In this document: one piece after another, positions 57,848 to 64,000 of the stretch
Numbering within the stretch: the stretch's first letter is position 1
Layout: every line of letters starts with the position of its first letter
NCBI GenBank assembly: GCA_964586225.1
Contig: CAZPHD010000008.1
Location: 1 to 64,000 of the forward strand
DNA from: JANJUB01 sp964586225
Lineage (GTDB): Bacteria > Armatimonadota > Fimbriimonadia > Fimbriimonadales > Fimbriimonadaceae
DNA: 64,000 nt
Direction: 5' to 3'
Notes under the pieces: generated by a model
Database searches by the model: none
What the model was told of the DNA's origin: nothing
What the model saw: only the letters and a program-made list of their open reading frames with translations
Made by a program: the position numbers and the translations under genes

Positions 57848-58050
57848 ATGAACGAGCAAGACGAGGTGACTTCCTCCAGCGACCCGGTCCCAGAACGGCC
57901 AGCGCGTAACGCGTTCAAGACCTATCCGCTCGGGTTGCGTCTGAGTTTGCCGGTAGGAGCCTCAACGAGTTGCTTTACGAGCTTGAGGTTGAGGAAGGCG
58001 CTTATCCTCCGATTACGACAACGGATCCTGACCCTTCGTCAAGTAGATAA
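57848..58050 (+). pseudogene. Small frameshifted gene
   Basis: The first frame gives M-N-E-Q-D-E-V-T-S-S-S-D-P-V-P-E-R-P-A and then unnatural Arg/Leu-rich sequence. The neighbouring frame, right after a TAA near 57910, gives a protein-like R-V-Q-D-L-S-A-R-V-A-S-E-F-A-G-R and E-L-L-Y-E-L-E-V-E-E-G ending at 58048-58050. Joined by a one-base slip they form a credible protein of about 65 residues. It may be a sequencing error, programmed shift or broken gene. Confidence 0.45.
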
Positions 58051-58645
58051 GCTTGATCACAGCGTCAAAGAGATGTCGTTTCTCGTCGGCCGAGCGAGAT
58101 GCAACATGGTTCATCAGCCTACCGATATTATGGCCAAGGCCTTTGTAGTTCAGTGCGTGGCCCTCGACGCTGTAGCCTCCGCGATCGGCATCGCGCTGGA
58201 TCGCCTCCGATTGGCCGAGGTGATACGCGGCAGTGTCCTTGTAGGTTCGCCACACGTCGGTTTGCGTCACCGCGGAAGCGCATGGTAAACGCCGCACAAC
58301 CGCATCCATCGTCAGGACCATCAGCGTTGATGCTTTCGCGTTGATCAGGAGCCCTTCGGGTCGCTGAGCGAGTTGGTAGTCGGCCAGACGGCAAGCCCCC
58401 TTGGTGATGTTCGCCATGTCGATATCGATGTCGTTCAGGAGCTTGGCGTCGGCTGATCGCTGAATCGCTGCTTCCTTGCGCAGCCCCACCGCGAGCGCGA
58501 AGCGCCGCTCGGCACTTCGAAGCTGATCGAGGTCGGCACCTTGGTGTCGGGCAATCCAAGCGTCGCGACCCATCGCGATGATCTGGTCATCGGATACATC
58601 CTGACCAGCCCATCCCAGGGCAACAAGCGCAATCAATCCGGTCAT
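58013..58645 (-). CDS. Secreted helical protein of unknown function
   Basis: 210 residues with a short signal peptide (L-I-A-L-V-A-L-G-W-A-G-Q). The mature part is Ala/Asp/Arg-rich and mostly helical (L-D-Q-L-R-S-A-E-R-R-F-A-L-A-V-G-L-R-K-E-A-A-I). No family recognised. It overlaps the end of the frameshifted gene by 38 bases. Confidence 0.6.
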   Translation of the reverse strand: MTGLIALVALGWAGQDVSDDQIIAMGRDAWIARHQGADLDQLRSAERRFALAVGLRKEAAIQRSADAKLLNDIDIDMANITKGACRLADYQLAQRPEGLLINAKASTLMVLTMDAVVRRLPCASAVTQTDVWRTYKDTAAYHLGQSEAIQRDADRGGYSVEGHALNYKGLGHNIGRLMNHVASRSADEKRHLFDAVIKLIYLTKGQDPLS

Positions 58646-58695
58646 GTTGGCTGTCTGACGAGCCTTTGCGGAGGACCGTTTCGCCTAGTTCCGAC

Positions 58696-58701
58696 TATCA
58701 T
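58696..58701 (+). promoter_or_regulatory. -10 element of a predicted leaderless gene
   Basis: TATCAT ends 6 nt before the ATG of the DUF1801 gene at 58708. Confidence 0.5.
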
Positions 58702-58707
58702 AGGTTC

Positions 58708-59103
58708 ATGAACGCCGACGTTGCCCACTACCACGCTAGCCTCTCGGAGCAAGACCGCGCGATCTGCGAGATGCTTCACGCTGAGATTTCCGCCGCGTTG
58801 CCCGACGCCGAAAGCAAGATATGGCATGCCCATCCGGTGTGGTTCCTCGACGGCAATCCGCTCGTCGGCTACCATCCGCTCAAGAGGTGCGTCCGGCTGT
58901 TGTTCTGGAGCGGCCAGTCGTTCGACGAACCGGGGCTGACCGCGAGCGGCACGTTCAAAGCGGCCGAGGCGAGGTACACGCACGCCTCCGAGGTGGATCT
59001 CGCCGCCGTCCGCGGATGGCTGGTCAAGAGTCGCGCGATCCAGTGGGACTACAAGAACATCCGCAAGCGACGCGGCGTGCTAGCACTGCTGGAGGCTCCA
59101 TGA
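58708..59103 (+). CDS. DUF1801/YdhG-like protein
   Basis: 131 residues starting at the ATG with TATCAT upstream; the longer start at 58666 is unlikely. The YdhG/DUF1801 fold is seen in I-W-H-A-H-P-V-W-F-L-D-G-N-P-L-V-G-Y-H and R-L-L-F-W-S-G-Q-S-F. Function unknown. It overlaps the next gene's ATG. Confidence 0.82.
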   Translation: MNADVAHYHASLSEQDRAICEMLHAEISAALPDAESKIWHAHPVWFLDGNPLVGYHPLKRCVRLLFWSGQSFDEPGLTASGTFKAAEARYTHASEVDLAAVRGWLVKSRAIQWDYKNIRKRRGVLALLEAP

Positions 59104-59645
59104 ACCTCGGGCGGCACTGGCAGGGCTACTTCGTCTACGGCGAGGACGAGACCGATCTGTATCCCATCGAGGCCACACTGGAGCTCGTGAACGGTCGTCT
59201 CACGGGGACCATGATTGACCTGCGGCTGGAGGTCGTGGCCACGGTCGCGGACATTATGCGTAAGGTGCCCGTAGGAACGGCCCTCTATCGGGAATGGCAG
59301 CAGACCGCAGAGCGCTACCCTGACATGATCATCACAACGAGAGGCCCACAGGATGCAACGATTCGCGGGAGCCTATCCGGCCACCGCGTGACATTCACGA
59401 AGACCTACTTGACGAAATTCGTGCGGACTACGACGGTCACCGGTTGGGAACCCATTGTCGAAGAGGATCCGTCTCGCCCCGTAGAATATCGAGGAGAGAT
59501 AGACTCTATTGGGCGCGAGATCGCGGGAACGTGGACGATCTCACTGCCGACCATGTTCGGGTTCCGCCGCCAGGTCGTCGCCACGGGTCGCTTCCGACTC
59601 GTCTGCCGGGACGAGCACTCATCCCGCGAGCCAGACCGCGGATAG
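59100..59645 (+). CDS. Hypothetical protein
   Basis: 181 residues from the ATG overlapping the DUF1801 stop. It is beta-rich (Y-F-V-Y-G-E-D-E-T-D-L-Y-P-I-E-A-T-L-E-L, then G-T-M-I-D-L-R-L-E-V-V) with a G-R-E-I-A-G-T-W-T-I-S core, suggesting a lipocalin-like or small-barrel domain. No signal peptide. Translation is coupled to DUF1801. Confidence 0.6.
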   Translation: MNLGRHWQGYFVYGEDETDLYPIEATLELVNGRLTGTMIDLRLEVVATVADIMRKVPVGTALYREWQQTAERYPDMIITTRGPQDATIRGSLSGHRVTFTKTYLTKFVRTTTVTGWEPIVEEDPSRPVEYRGEIDSIGREIAGTWTISLPTMFGFRRQVVATGRFRLVCRDEHSSREPDRG

Positions 59646-59680
59646 AGGGAGAGCGCGCTTAAGCTGGTAAGTTCATAGGC

Positions 59681-59885
59681 ATGGGCCTACGGACTCGAAA
59701 GGTCTTGTCCGGCGCAGCGATGGGTATTGGCATTGCGGGATCTGTGGCACTCCTAGTCGTTGGGCCTCGGCGGATTCAGCGGCAATGATGAAGCCCTTGG
59801 CTCGCTGTTTCTTGCCTTCTTGTTTGGGCTGATTGGCGGGCTCGTCGGCGCACTAATTCAAGACCACCGATTCCCGCCAGACTAG
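59681..59885 (+). pseudogene. Two-helix small membrane protein with a one-base shift
   Basis: Frame 1 from ATG: M-G-L-R-T-R-K-V-L-S-G-A-A-M-G-I-G-I-A-G, a membrane helix, stopping at 59788. The frame one base over, open from 59757, gives L-G-L-G-G-F-S-G-N-D-E-A then the helix L-F-L-A-F-L-F-G-L-I-G-G-L-V-G-A-L and ends at 59885. Removing one base near 59759 fuses them into one two-helix protein. Error, decay or two separate peptides are all possible. Confidence 0.45.
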
Positions 59886-59893
59886 ACACCGAT

Positions 59894-60400
59894 ATGAGTG
59901 CCGAGCCATTCATCATCCGCGATATCAACCCGGAGCATCCCGAGGAGGTTCACATCGTGGCGGCAAGGATGCGCCTCACCCTGCAAGAGGTCGTCGGATC
60001 CGAAGAAGGCGAAGCGATGTACACAATGGACTGGTTGGTTCAGCGCGTGCGGTTCCACCTCGATCCCGCATCTTGCCGAGGGCGGGTGATGGTGGTCGAA
60101 CTCCCGACCGGCGAGATCGTGGCTCACTGCATCCTCCGTATCGAGTCCGACGAAGCGACCGAGTTTGGCTTGTTCTCGACGTTCTATGTCAAGCCATCTG
60201 CTCGGCGCCTGGGGATTGCGAGCCGGCTCGTCCAGGAAGGTGAAGCGTGGTTCCAAGAGCACGGCATGCGCGAGTTTCGCACGTACACGGCCGAGACGAA
60301 CGAGCCACTCCACCGCCTCATGCGCCGGCATGGTTACGAAGTCGCGCTGCGCAAGAACGACATGGTTTCGCTAGTCAAGATACTTCCAAGTATCCTCTAG
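59894..60400 (+). CDS. GNAT-family acetyltransferase
   Basis: 168 residues. Acetyl-CoA-binding motif R-R-L-G-I-A-S-R-L-V (about residues 101-110), preceded by F-G-L-F-S-T-F-Y-V and followed by E-T-N-E-P-L-H-R-L-M-R-R-H-G-Y. The substrate is unknown. A helicase-unrelated AlkX-like gene starts three bases after it. Confidence 0.9.
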   Translation: MSAEPFIIRDINPEHPEEVHIVAARMRLTLQEVVGSEEGEAMYTMDWLVQRVRFHLDPASCRGRVMVVELPTGEIVAHCILRIESDEATEFGLFSTFYVKPSARRLGIASRLVQEGEAWFQEHGMREFRTYTAETNEPLHRLMRRHGYEVALRKNDMVSLVKILPSIL

Positions 60401-60403
60401 CGC

Positions 60404-61585
60404 GTGTCCGGACCCATCAAGCTGACCCAAGCCGACGCGCGACGCGCGCTCGTACGCCACCACTTCGCGCCCTGCGCGAGCCAGGTTGAGGTGTTCGAAC
60501 GCCTCCGCAGCATCCAGTTCGACCCAATTGCGCCCGTCGGATGCAATCACGACTTGGTCCTCCAGGCGCGCCTCCCCGGATACAAAATCGGAGACTGGGA
60601 AAAGCTCGCCTACGAGGACCGGCACGTCTACGATGGCTGGGACAAGCAGGCCTCCCTGGTGCCCTTCGAAGGCTGGCCCGTGCGGCGCTACTTCTACCGC
60701 GACGCTCTCAGAGGCCGCTCTGGAAAGCTGCTCGCCGACCAGCCCGAGGCCGTCGCGGCGATCCTGAACGAGATCGACCAACGCGGCCCTATGATGCCCA
60801 AAGACTTCGACTTCCAAGCCCGAAACGACGAGTGGAAGGGCTCGTGGTATGGCCCGAGCGTCACCAAGCAAGTGCTCCGCGCCCTGTGGCACACCGGCCG
60901 CATCATGACGGCCGGTCGCCGGCGGGGGCAGCATCTCTACGACCTCACGGAACGTGTCGTCCCCGCCGACATCTACGCTCAGCCGCTCCCCTCCGATAGC
61001 GTTCTTTCGCAGCAAATCGCGATGGAGCGGCACCGAGCGATGGGCATCCTCAGACCGCAAGCGGGCTATGAAACGTGGTCTTACATGATGGCGCCCGAGC
61101 GAAGTGCGGCCCTTCAAGCGCTGACCGATGCCGGCCAGATCATTCCCATAAACGTCGAGGGTATGAAAGCGAATGCCACTCCCGAGTTTCTGAGCCTGCT
61201 CGATCAGCCGCCGCTTGAGCCGCGCGTCATCTTCCTCGCTCCGCTCGATCAGCTCATGTGGGACCGCGGCATGATCGCCAAGCTGTTCGGCTTCGACTAC
61301 ATTTGGGAAATCTACACGCCCGAGGCCAAGCGCAAATGGGGCTACTACGTGCTGCCGATCCTATTCGGCGATGCGCTGGTTGCGCGGATCGAGTTCTTCT
61401 GCCGGGCCGGTGTCCTTGAGGTGAGACAGTGGCACACCGAGGCTGCAGGGTTGCCCGCCGGATTCTGGGAGGCGTTCGAGCCCGCCTTCCGCGAGTTTAT
61501 GCGCTATTGCTCAGCAACCACCGTCACGGTCGCCGAGCATATCGATGCACCCACCAGGAAGCTCCTAGCCAAGCGCCGCGCGTAG
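60404..61585 (+). CDS. Winged-helix protein of the YcaQ/AlkX (HTH_42) family
   Basis: 393 residues from GTG. Family features: tandem winged-helix domains, R-S-I-Q-F-D-P-I with a Q-x-D motif near residue 37 as reported for the crosslink-unhooking glycosylase YcaQ/AlkX, a central Y-G-P-S-V-T-K-Q-V-L-R-A-L-W-H-T-G-R and a C-terminal L-D-Q-L-M-W-D-R. It is expected to excise alkylated or crosslinked bases. Its placement after GNAT recalls natural-product self-resistance loci, but no biosynthetic genes are visible. Confidence 0.88.
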   Translation: MSGPIKLTQADARRALVRHHFAPCASQVEVFERLRSIQFDPIAPVGCNHDLVLQARLPGYKIGDWEKLAYEDRHVYDGWDKQASLVPFEGWPVRRYFYRDALRGRSGKLLADQPEAVAAILNEIDQRGPMMPKDFDFQARNDEWKGSWYGPSVTKQVLRALWHTGRIMTAGRRRGQHLYDLTERVVPADIYAQPLPSDSVLSQQIAMERHRAMGILRPQAGYETWSYMMAPERSAALQALTDAGQIIPINVEGMKANATPEFLSLLDQPPLEPRVIFLAPLDQLMWDRGMIAKLFGFDYIWEIYTPEAKRKWGYYVLPILFGDALVARIEFFCRAGVLEVRQWHTEAAGLPAGFWEAFEPAFREFMRYCSATTVTVAEHIDAPTRKLLAKRRA

Positions 61586-62746
61586 AATCTCGACGTCGCC
61601 CTCGAAGCTCTCCGCCGGCAACGGGCCAAAGGAGAAGCGCACGAAGTTCGCCAGCGGCGAGCTTGCGCCCCGGCGGAACATGTCGCACAGCGTGCCCGGT
61701 AGGATTGCCGCTTCGTGCCGGAACAGCCGCTCGTTGAACTCGTCCGCGGTTAGCCCACCCGGTAGCCGACCCCAGTGATAGAAGCCGCCGTCGCCGGTGA
61801 ACAGCTCGAATCCCAGCGACTCCAACGCGGCGCGGTAGCGATCGCGCTGCATGCCGTAGAAGTTCTGGACGGTCTCCCGCGCGTGACCCACCCGGTCCAG
61901 CGAAAGGAGGTTCGACGCGCAGATTTGTGACGGTCTTGCTACGCCGCCCATCGCGATGCTACTGAAGTTGCGGAAGAGCTCGATGTTCGTCTTCGAGCCG
62001 ACAACCCAGCCCACACGCAGACCGGGTGCCTGCAGACCCTTCGTGGCCGCGCTGACCACGAACACGTTGGTCTCGTCGATATCGCCCACGTAGCGCATCG
62101 CGCTCTCGATCTCGCCGGTCTGAAAGAACTCGTAGGCCTCGTCGAACAGCCCCGCCCGCCCCGGCTGCTTGCAGAACTCAACCATGCTCTTCAGTTGCTC
62201 GCCGCGCCAAGTGACGCCCGTCGGGTTGCAGGGGTTGCTCTTGACCACGAAGACTCCCCCTCTACCTTCGGGAGAGGGGGTTGGGGGGTGAGGGGTGCCC
62301 GCCGCCGCTTCGTAATCCGCCAGCGTCGGCCGGAAGTGGTTGTCGACATTGCTCGGAATCAGCGTGTGGGCACGTCCCAGGAGCTGTAGCGCATCCCAAT
62401 AGGGTGTGTATTCGGTCTCCTCGATGAGCACGCGATACTCTGGCTTGAGGAACGACAGAATCGCGTAGATGCCCGGCCGTCCACCGGCGAAGATGGCGAC
62501 GTTGTCGGTGGTGATGCTCGTGCCGTAGAAGTGGTTGTAGTAGTCGCGGATGGCGGTCAGGAGTTCGATGCCGCCGGTCGCCTGCGGATACTTGAGGTCG
62601 GCGTGGGTGAAGCTGATGCNNNNNNNNNNGCCCTGCGCCCACGGGTGCGTGCCTTCGGTGCCCATGTACTTCCCGGTGGCGTCGAGGAACTTGAAGAGCG
62701 TCTCGTAAACGCCCATCGGCGGGAAGTGAATGAGTGCGGAGTCCAT
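61565..62746 (-). CDS. Class I/II aminotransferase with an inserted repeat and a scaffold gap
   Basis: About 380 residues. PLP motifs are visible: N-P-C-N-P-T-G, D-E-A-Y-E-F-F, and the Schiff-base lysine in S-A-A-T-K-G-L-Q-A-P-G. Ten N bases (62620-62629) lie after H-P-W-A-Q-G; the homologous segment is missing. Before V-F-V-V-K-S-N-P-C the chain contains T-P-H-P-P-T-P-S-P-E-G-R-G-G, encoded by an intergenic-type palindrome (62254-62297). The insertion falls in a loop upstream of the conserved Asn motif and keeps the frame. Its 3' end overlaps the convergent AlkX-like gene by 21 bases. Confidence 0.88.
   Translation of the reverse strand: MDSALIHFPPMGVYETLFKFLDATGKYMGTEGTHPWAQGXXXXISFTHADLKYPQATGGIELLTAIRDYYNHFYGTSITTDNVAIFAGGRPGIYAILSFLKPEYRVLIEETEYTPYWDALQLLGRAHTLIPSNVDNHFRPTLADYEAAAGTPHPPTPSPEGRGGVFVVKSNPCNPTGVTWRGEQLKSMVEFCKQPGRAGLFDEAYEFFQTGEIESAMRYVGDIDETNVFVVSAATKGLQAPGLRVGWVVGSKTNIELFRNFSSIAMGGVARPSQICASNLLSLDRVGHARETVQNFYGMQRDRYRAALESLGFELFTGDGGFYHWGRLPGGLTADEFNERLFRHEAAILPGTLCDMFRRGASSPLANFVRFSFGPLPAESFEGDVEILRAALG
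62254..62297. repeat. C-rich palindromic repeat, intragenic copy
   Basis: Stem CCCCCTCT / AGAGGGGG with two further C-G pairs, followed by TTGGGGGGTGAGGGG. On the minus strand it reads CACCCCTCACCCCCC...GAGTC and aligns with 23776-23821. About 42 bases, a multiple of three. Confidence 0.85.
62620..62629. other. Scaffold gap (10 N)
   Basis: Ten undetermined bases inside the aminotransferase gene. Confidence 0.99.
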
Positions 62747-62799
62747 GGGGTGAGATTGTATCGCGTGGTTGGGGCGGGGTGCCCAGCCGAAATGTGCCG

Positions 62800-62805
62800 T
62801 ACAAT
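62800..62805 (+). promoter_or_regulatory. -10 element of predicted leaderless hicBA operon
   Basis: TACAAT ends 6 nt before the hicB ATG at 62812. Confidence 0.5.
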
Positions 62806-62811
62806 ACAACC

Positions 62812-63021
62812 ATGATCTACACGGTCCAACTCATCCCCGAGGAAGAAGGGGGCTTCTCGGTGATGGTGCCGGGATTGCCGGGGTGCTACTCCCAAGGCGA
62901 AACCCGCGAGGAAGCTCTCGAGAATGTGAAGGAAGCTATCCAACTCTATCTCGAAGTAGCCCGCGAGATCGCCGAGGAAGGCGAGGCGGCCCAAGTTCAG
63001 GTCGATCTCAACGTTGCCTAA
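62812..63021 (+). CDS. hicB: HicB-family antitoxin
   Basis: 69 residues with the HicB fold: G-G-F-S-V-M-V-P-G-L-P-G-C-Y-S-Q-G-E-T-R-E-E-A-L-E-N-V-K-E-A-I. It would bind and silence the HicA ribonuclease encoded by the overlapping next gene. Gene order is antitoxin before toxin, the reverse of E. coli hicAB but common elsewhere. No C-terminal DNA-binding domain, so autoregulation may need another factor. Confidence 0.93.
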   Translation: MIYTVQLIPEEEGGFSVMVPGLPGCYSQGETREEALENVKEAIQLYLEVAREIAEEGEAAQVQVDLNVA

Positions 63022-63226
63022 GCTCTCGGGTGTCAGTCATCAAGCGGCGATCAAGGCCTTTGGGAAGGCCGGGTTTGTCGTTGCGAGGCAATCTGGACAC
63101 GTGGTGATGAAGCGTCAGCAGACGATCTTGGTGATCCCAAGGCACAATCCGATCAAGCCCGCCGTAATGGGTCAGCTTATCAAGACGGCCGGACTCACGA
63201 TCGAAGAGTTCAAGGCACTTCTTTAG
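63014..63226 (+). CDS. hicA: HicA-family mRNA interferase toxin
   Basis: 70 residues from TTG overlapping the hicB stop; small dsRBD-like fold with the catalytic His in R-Q-S-G-H-V-V-M-K-R (H29) and the family G-L-T-I-E-E-F end. It cleaves mRNA when free of HicB. Confidence 0.92.
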   Translation: MPKLSGVSHQAAIKAFGKAGFVVARQSGHVVMKRQQTILVIPRHNPIKPAVMGQLIKTAGLTIEEFKALL

Positions 63227-63261
63227 GCGCTGTTTCCATCCTCCTGAGCGTGTTCGTCGCG

Positions 63262-63267
63262 TAGAAT
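63262..63267 (+). promoter_or_regulatory. -10 element of predicted leaderless solo hicB
   Basis: TAGAAT ends 6 nt before the ATG at 63274. Confidence 0.5.
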
Positions 63268-63273
63268 GCGACC

Positions 63274-63429
63274 ATGGACTACGCGGTCGTCACAAAGCAG
63301 ACTGAGGAAGGCTTCTCGGTGTGGGTCCCTGGCTTGCCGGGGTGCTGGTCAGAGGGTGCCACCGAAGAGGAGGCTCTTGAGAGCATCCAGGATGCCATCC
63401 GCGATTACCTCGCCGTGACGAAGAACTAG
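63274..63429 (+). CDS. Solo HicB-like minimal antitoxin
   Basis: 51 residues: M-D-Y-A-V-V-T-K-Q-T-E-E-G-F-S-V-W-V-P-G-L-P-G-C-W then E-E-E-A-L-E-S-I-Q-D-A-I-R-D-Y-L. It is clearly similar to the HicB at 62812 but shorter and has no HicA after it. It probably arose by duplication and may cross-neutralise the neighbouring toxin. Confidence 0.88.
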   Translation: MDYAVVTKQTEEGFSVWVPGLPGCWSEGATEEEALESIQDAIRDYLAVTKN

Positions 63430-63555
63430 CTCCGCAACCACTTCGCTGTTTATCGGCCAGCGAAGGACTCGATCCGGATGAGGGTGCCGGTGGGCTCGTC
63501 CGAGCGCAACATCCGCAGGCACAACCCATCCTGCGGCTACAACGGAACCAAGACC
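63430..63555. other. Non-coding gap
   Basis: 126 bases between convergent hicB-like and ADP-ribosylglycohydrolase genes; no terminator or gene recognised. Confidence 0.5.
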
Positions 63556-64000
63556 TTATTGATACGGCGGCAACATCCGCCGGAAGCCGTGAGCCAACAC
63601 AACCGGCAAACCCACCGCATGCGCCACGTGCACCCGTCCCCAGGGCACGTCATCCGCGAGCAACTCATCCGCCTGCGGCCAGCCGAACCAGCGCGTCAAG
63701 TCCGAGCCAACCACCACCTCCGAAGAAGCTCCGACCAAGCCACCCACAATCGCCGCCACCGAATCCGTATCTCCGCCCAAACGAATCGCGGCCTCCAGAG
63801 CCCCCAACAAATCACAAGGATGCGCACGCCAAACCGACAGCGCCGCTTGGACACTCTCAACCACGTATCCAGTCGGTCCGGTTGCCCGAAACGTCGCCGA
63901 GAAGTCCCACCCTGGATAGCGCGCTGGCGCCAGTTCATCAAACACCTCGGGATCGCCGCACGCCGCCGCAAACGCCACAACCTGTGCGCCAAGAATCGCA
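63556..64000 (-). CDS. ADP-ribosylglycohydrolase family protein, 5' part outside window
   Basis: C-terminal 148 residues; the frame is open to the window edge (A-I-L-G-A-Q-V-V at the cut). The metal-binding G-G-D-T-D-S-V-A-A-I-V-G-G-L motif identifies the DraG/ARH fold, which removes ADP-ribose from proteins or other acceptors. The P-A-R-Y-P-G-W region before it and the C-terminal helix are consistent. Full length would be around 300 residues. Its position next to HicBA may be chance. Confidence 0.88.
   Translation of the reverse strand, partial: AILGAQVVAFAAACGDPEVFDELAPARYPGWDFSATFRATGPTGYVVESVQAALSVWRAHPCDLLGALEAAIRLGGDTDSVAAIVGGLVGASSEVVVGSDLTRWFGWPQADELLADDVPWGRVHVAHAVGLPVVLAHGFRRMLPPYQ

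Noticed and set aside
57785..58288. Plus-strand frame as one 167-residue protein
   Set aside because: After residue 45 the translation turns Arg/Leu-rich and unlike protein; a frameshifted shorter gene explains the region better.
60404..61585. Natural-product self-resistance cluster around the AlkX-like gene
   Set aside because: No biosynthetic genes adjoin it; the GNAT next to it is generic.

Overview
The window is G+C-rich bacterial chromosome, tightly packed with genes. Two 10-N scaffold gaps (47763-47772 and 62620-62629) show that it comes from a draft or metagenome assembly. No phage, integrase, transposase, plasmid or rRNA gene was seen. The mix of genes suggests Armatimonadota, possibly Fimbriimonadia-like: an AMIN-domain amidase, a HAF-repeat surface protein, EAL-HDOD, GH95/GH43/GH172, DUF1800 and S9 enzymes, and many small secreted proteins of unknown function. 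That placement is an inference; nothing here proves it.

Layout. 1-6.1 kb holds envelope and membrane proteins, including a DUF4129-DUF4350 pair. 6.1-8.4 kb carries tsaD, rimI, livF and tRNA-Val(UAC). 8.4-16.3 kb is a cell-envelope block: AMIN amidase and GerMN protein on the plus strand, an overlapping minus operon (SLBB exporter, M15 peptidase, PAP2 phosphatase, M50-like protease), and a large HAF/Ig-like surface protein. 16.3-23.7 kb has tRNA-Val(GAC), a YVTN propeller, gluQ, a methyltransferase, an overlapping CysK-like/carrier-protein pair, a PDZ-hydrolase, a lone receiver protein and a HicB-like antitoxin. 23.9-27.8 kb is a translation operon: ffh-rpsP-khpA-rimM-obg, with no trmD.

27.8-43.3 kb is mostly minus-strand. 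It holds a cyclophilin lipoprotein, EAL-HDOD, a class II aldolase, and a long run NIL-esterase-GT4-carA-trmH-clpP-clpX-GH95 in which most junctions overlap or nearly touch. thioredoxin and two paralogous secreted proteins lie on the plus strand. 43.4-46.1 kb is an ABC-2 exporter operon ending in a His-tailed secreted protein. 46.1-57.8 kb has a CoA-transferase, DUF4261 and DUF1579 genes, and a polymer/peptide-degrading neighbourhood (GH43, S9 peptidase, DUF1800, GH172). 57.8-64 kb is an accessory-looking stretch of small genes: two apparently frameshifted ones, GNAT, an AlkX/YcaQ-like protein, an aminotransferase, a HicBA pair plus a solo HicB, and an ADP-ribosylglycohydrolase cut by the window end.

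Most unusual features. (1) The intergenic spaces contain a set of short tandem-repeat arrays with exact unit lengths of 7, 8, 9 or 10 bp, several arranged as facing inverted pairs at gene borders. One supplies the start codon and first codons of the GH43 gene. (2) Longer palindromic elements recur, and one sits in frame inside an aminotransferase gene. (3) At least ten genes have a -10-like hexamer only 5-8 nt before the start codon, which predicts leaderless mRNAs.
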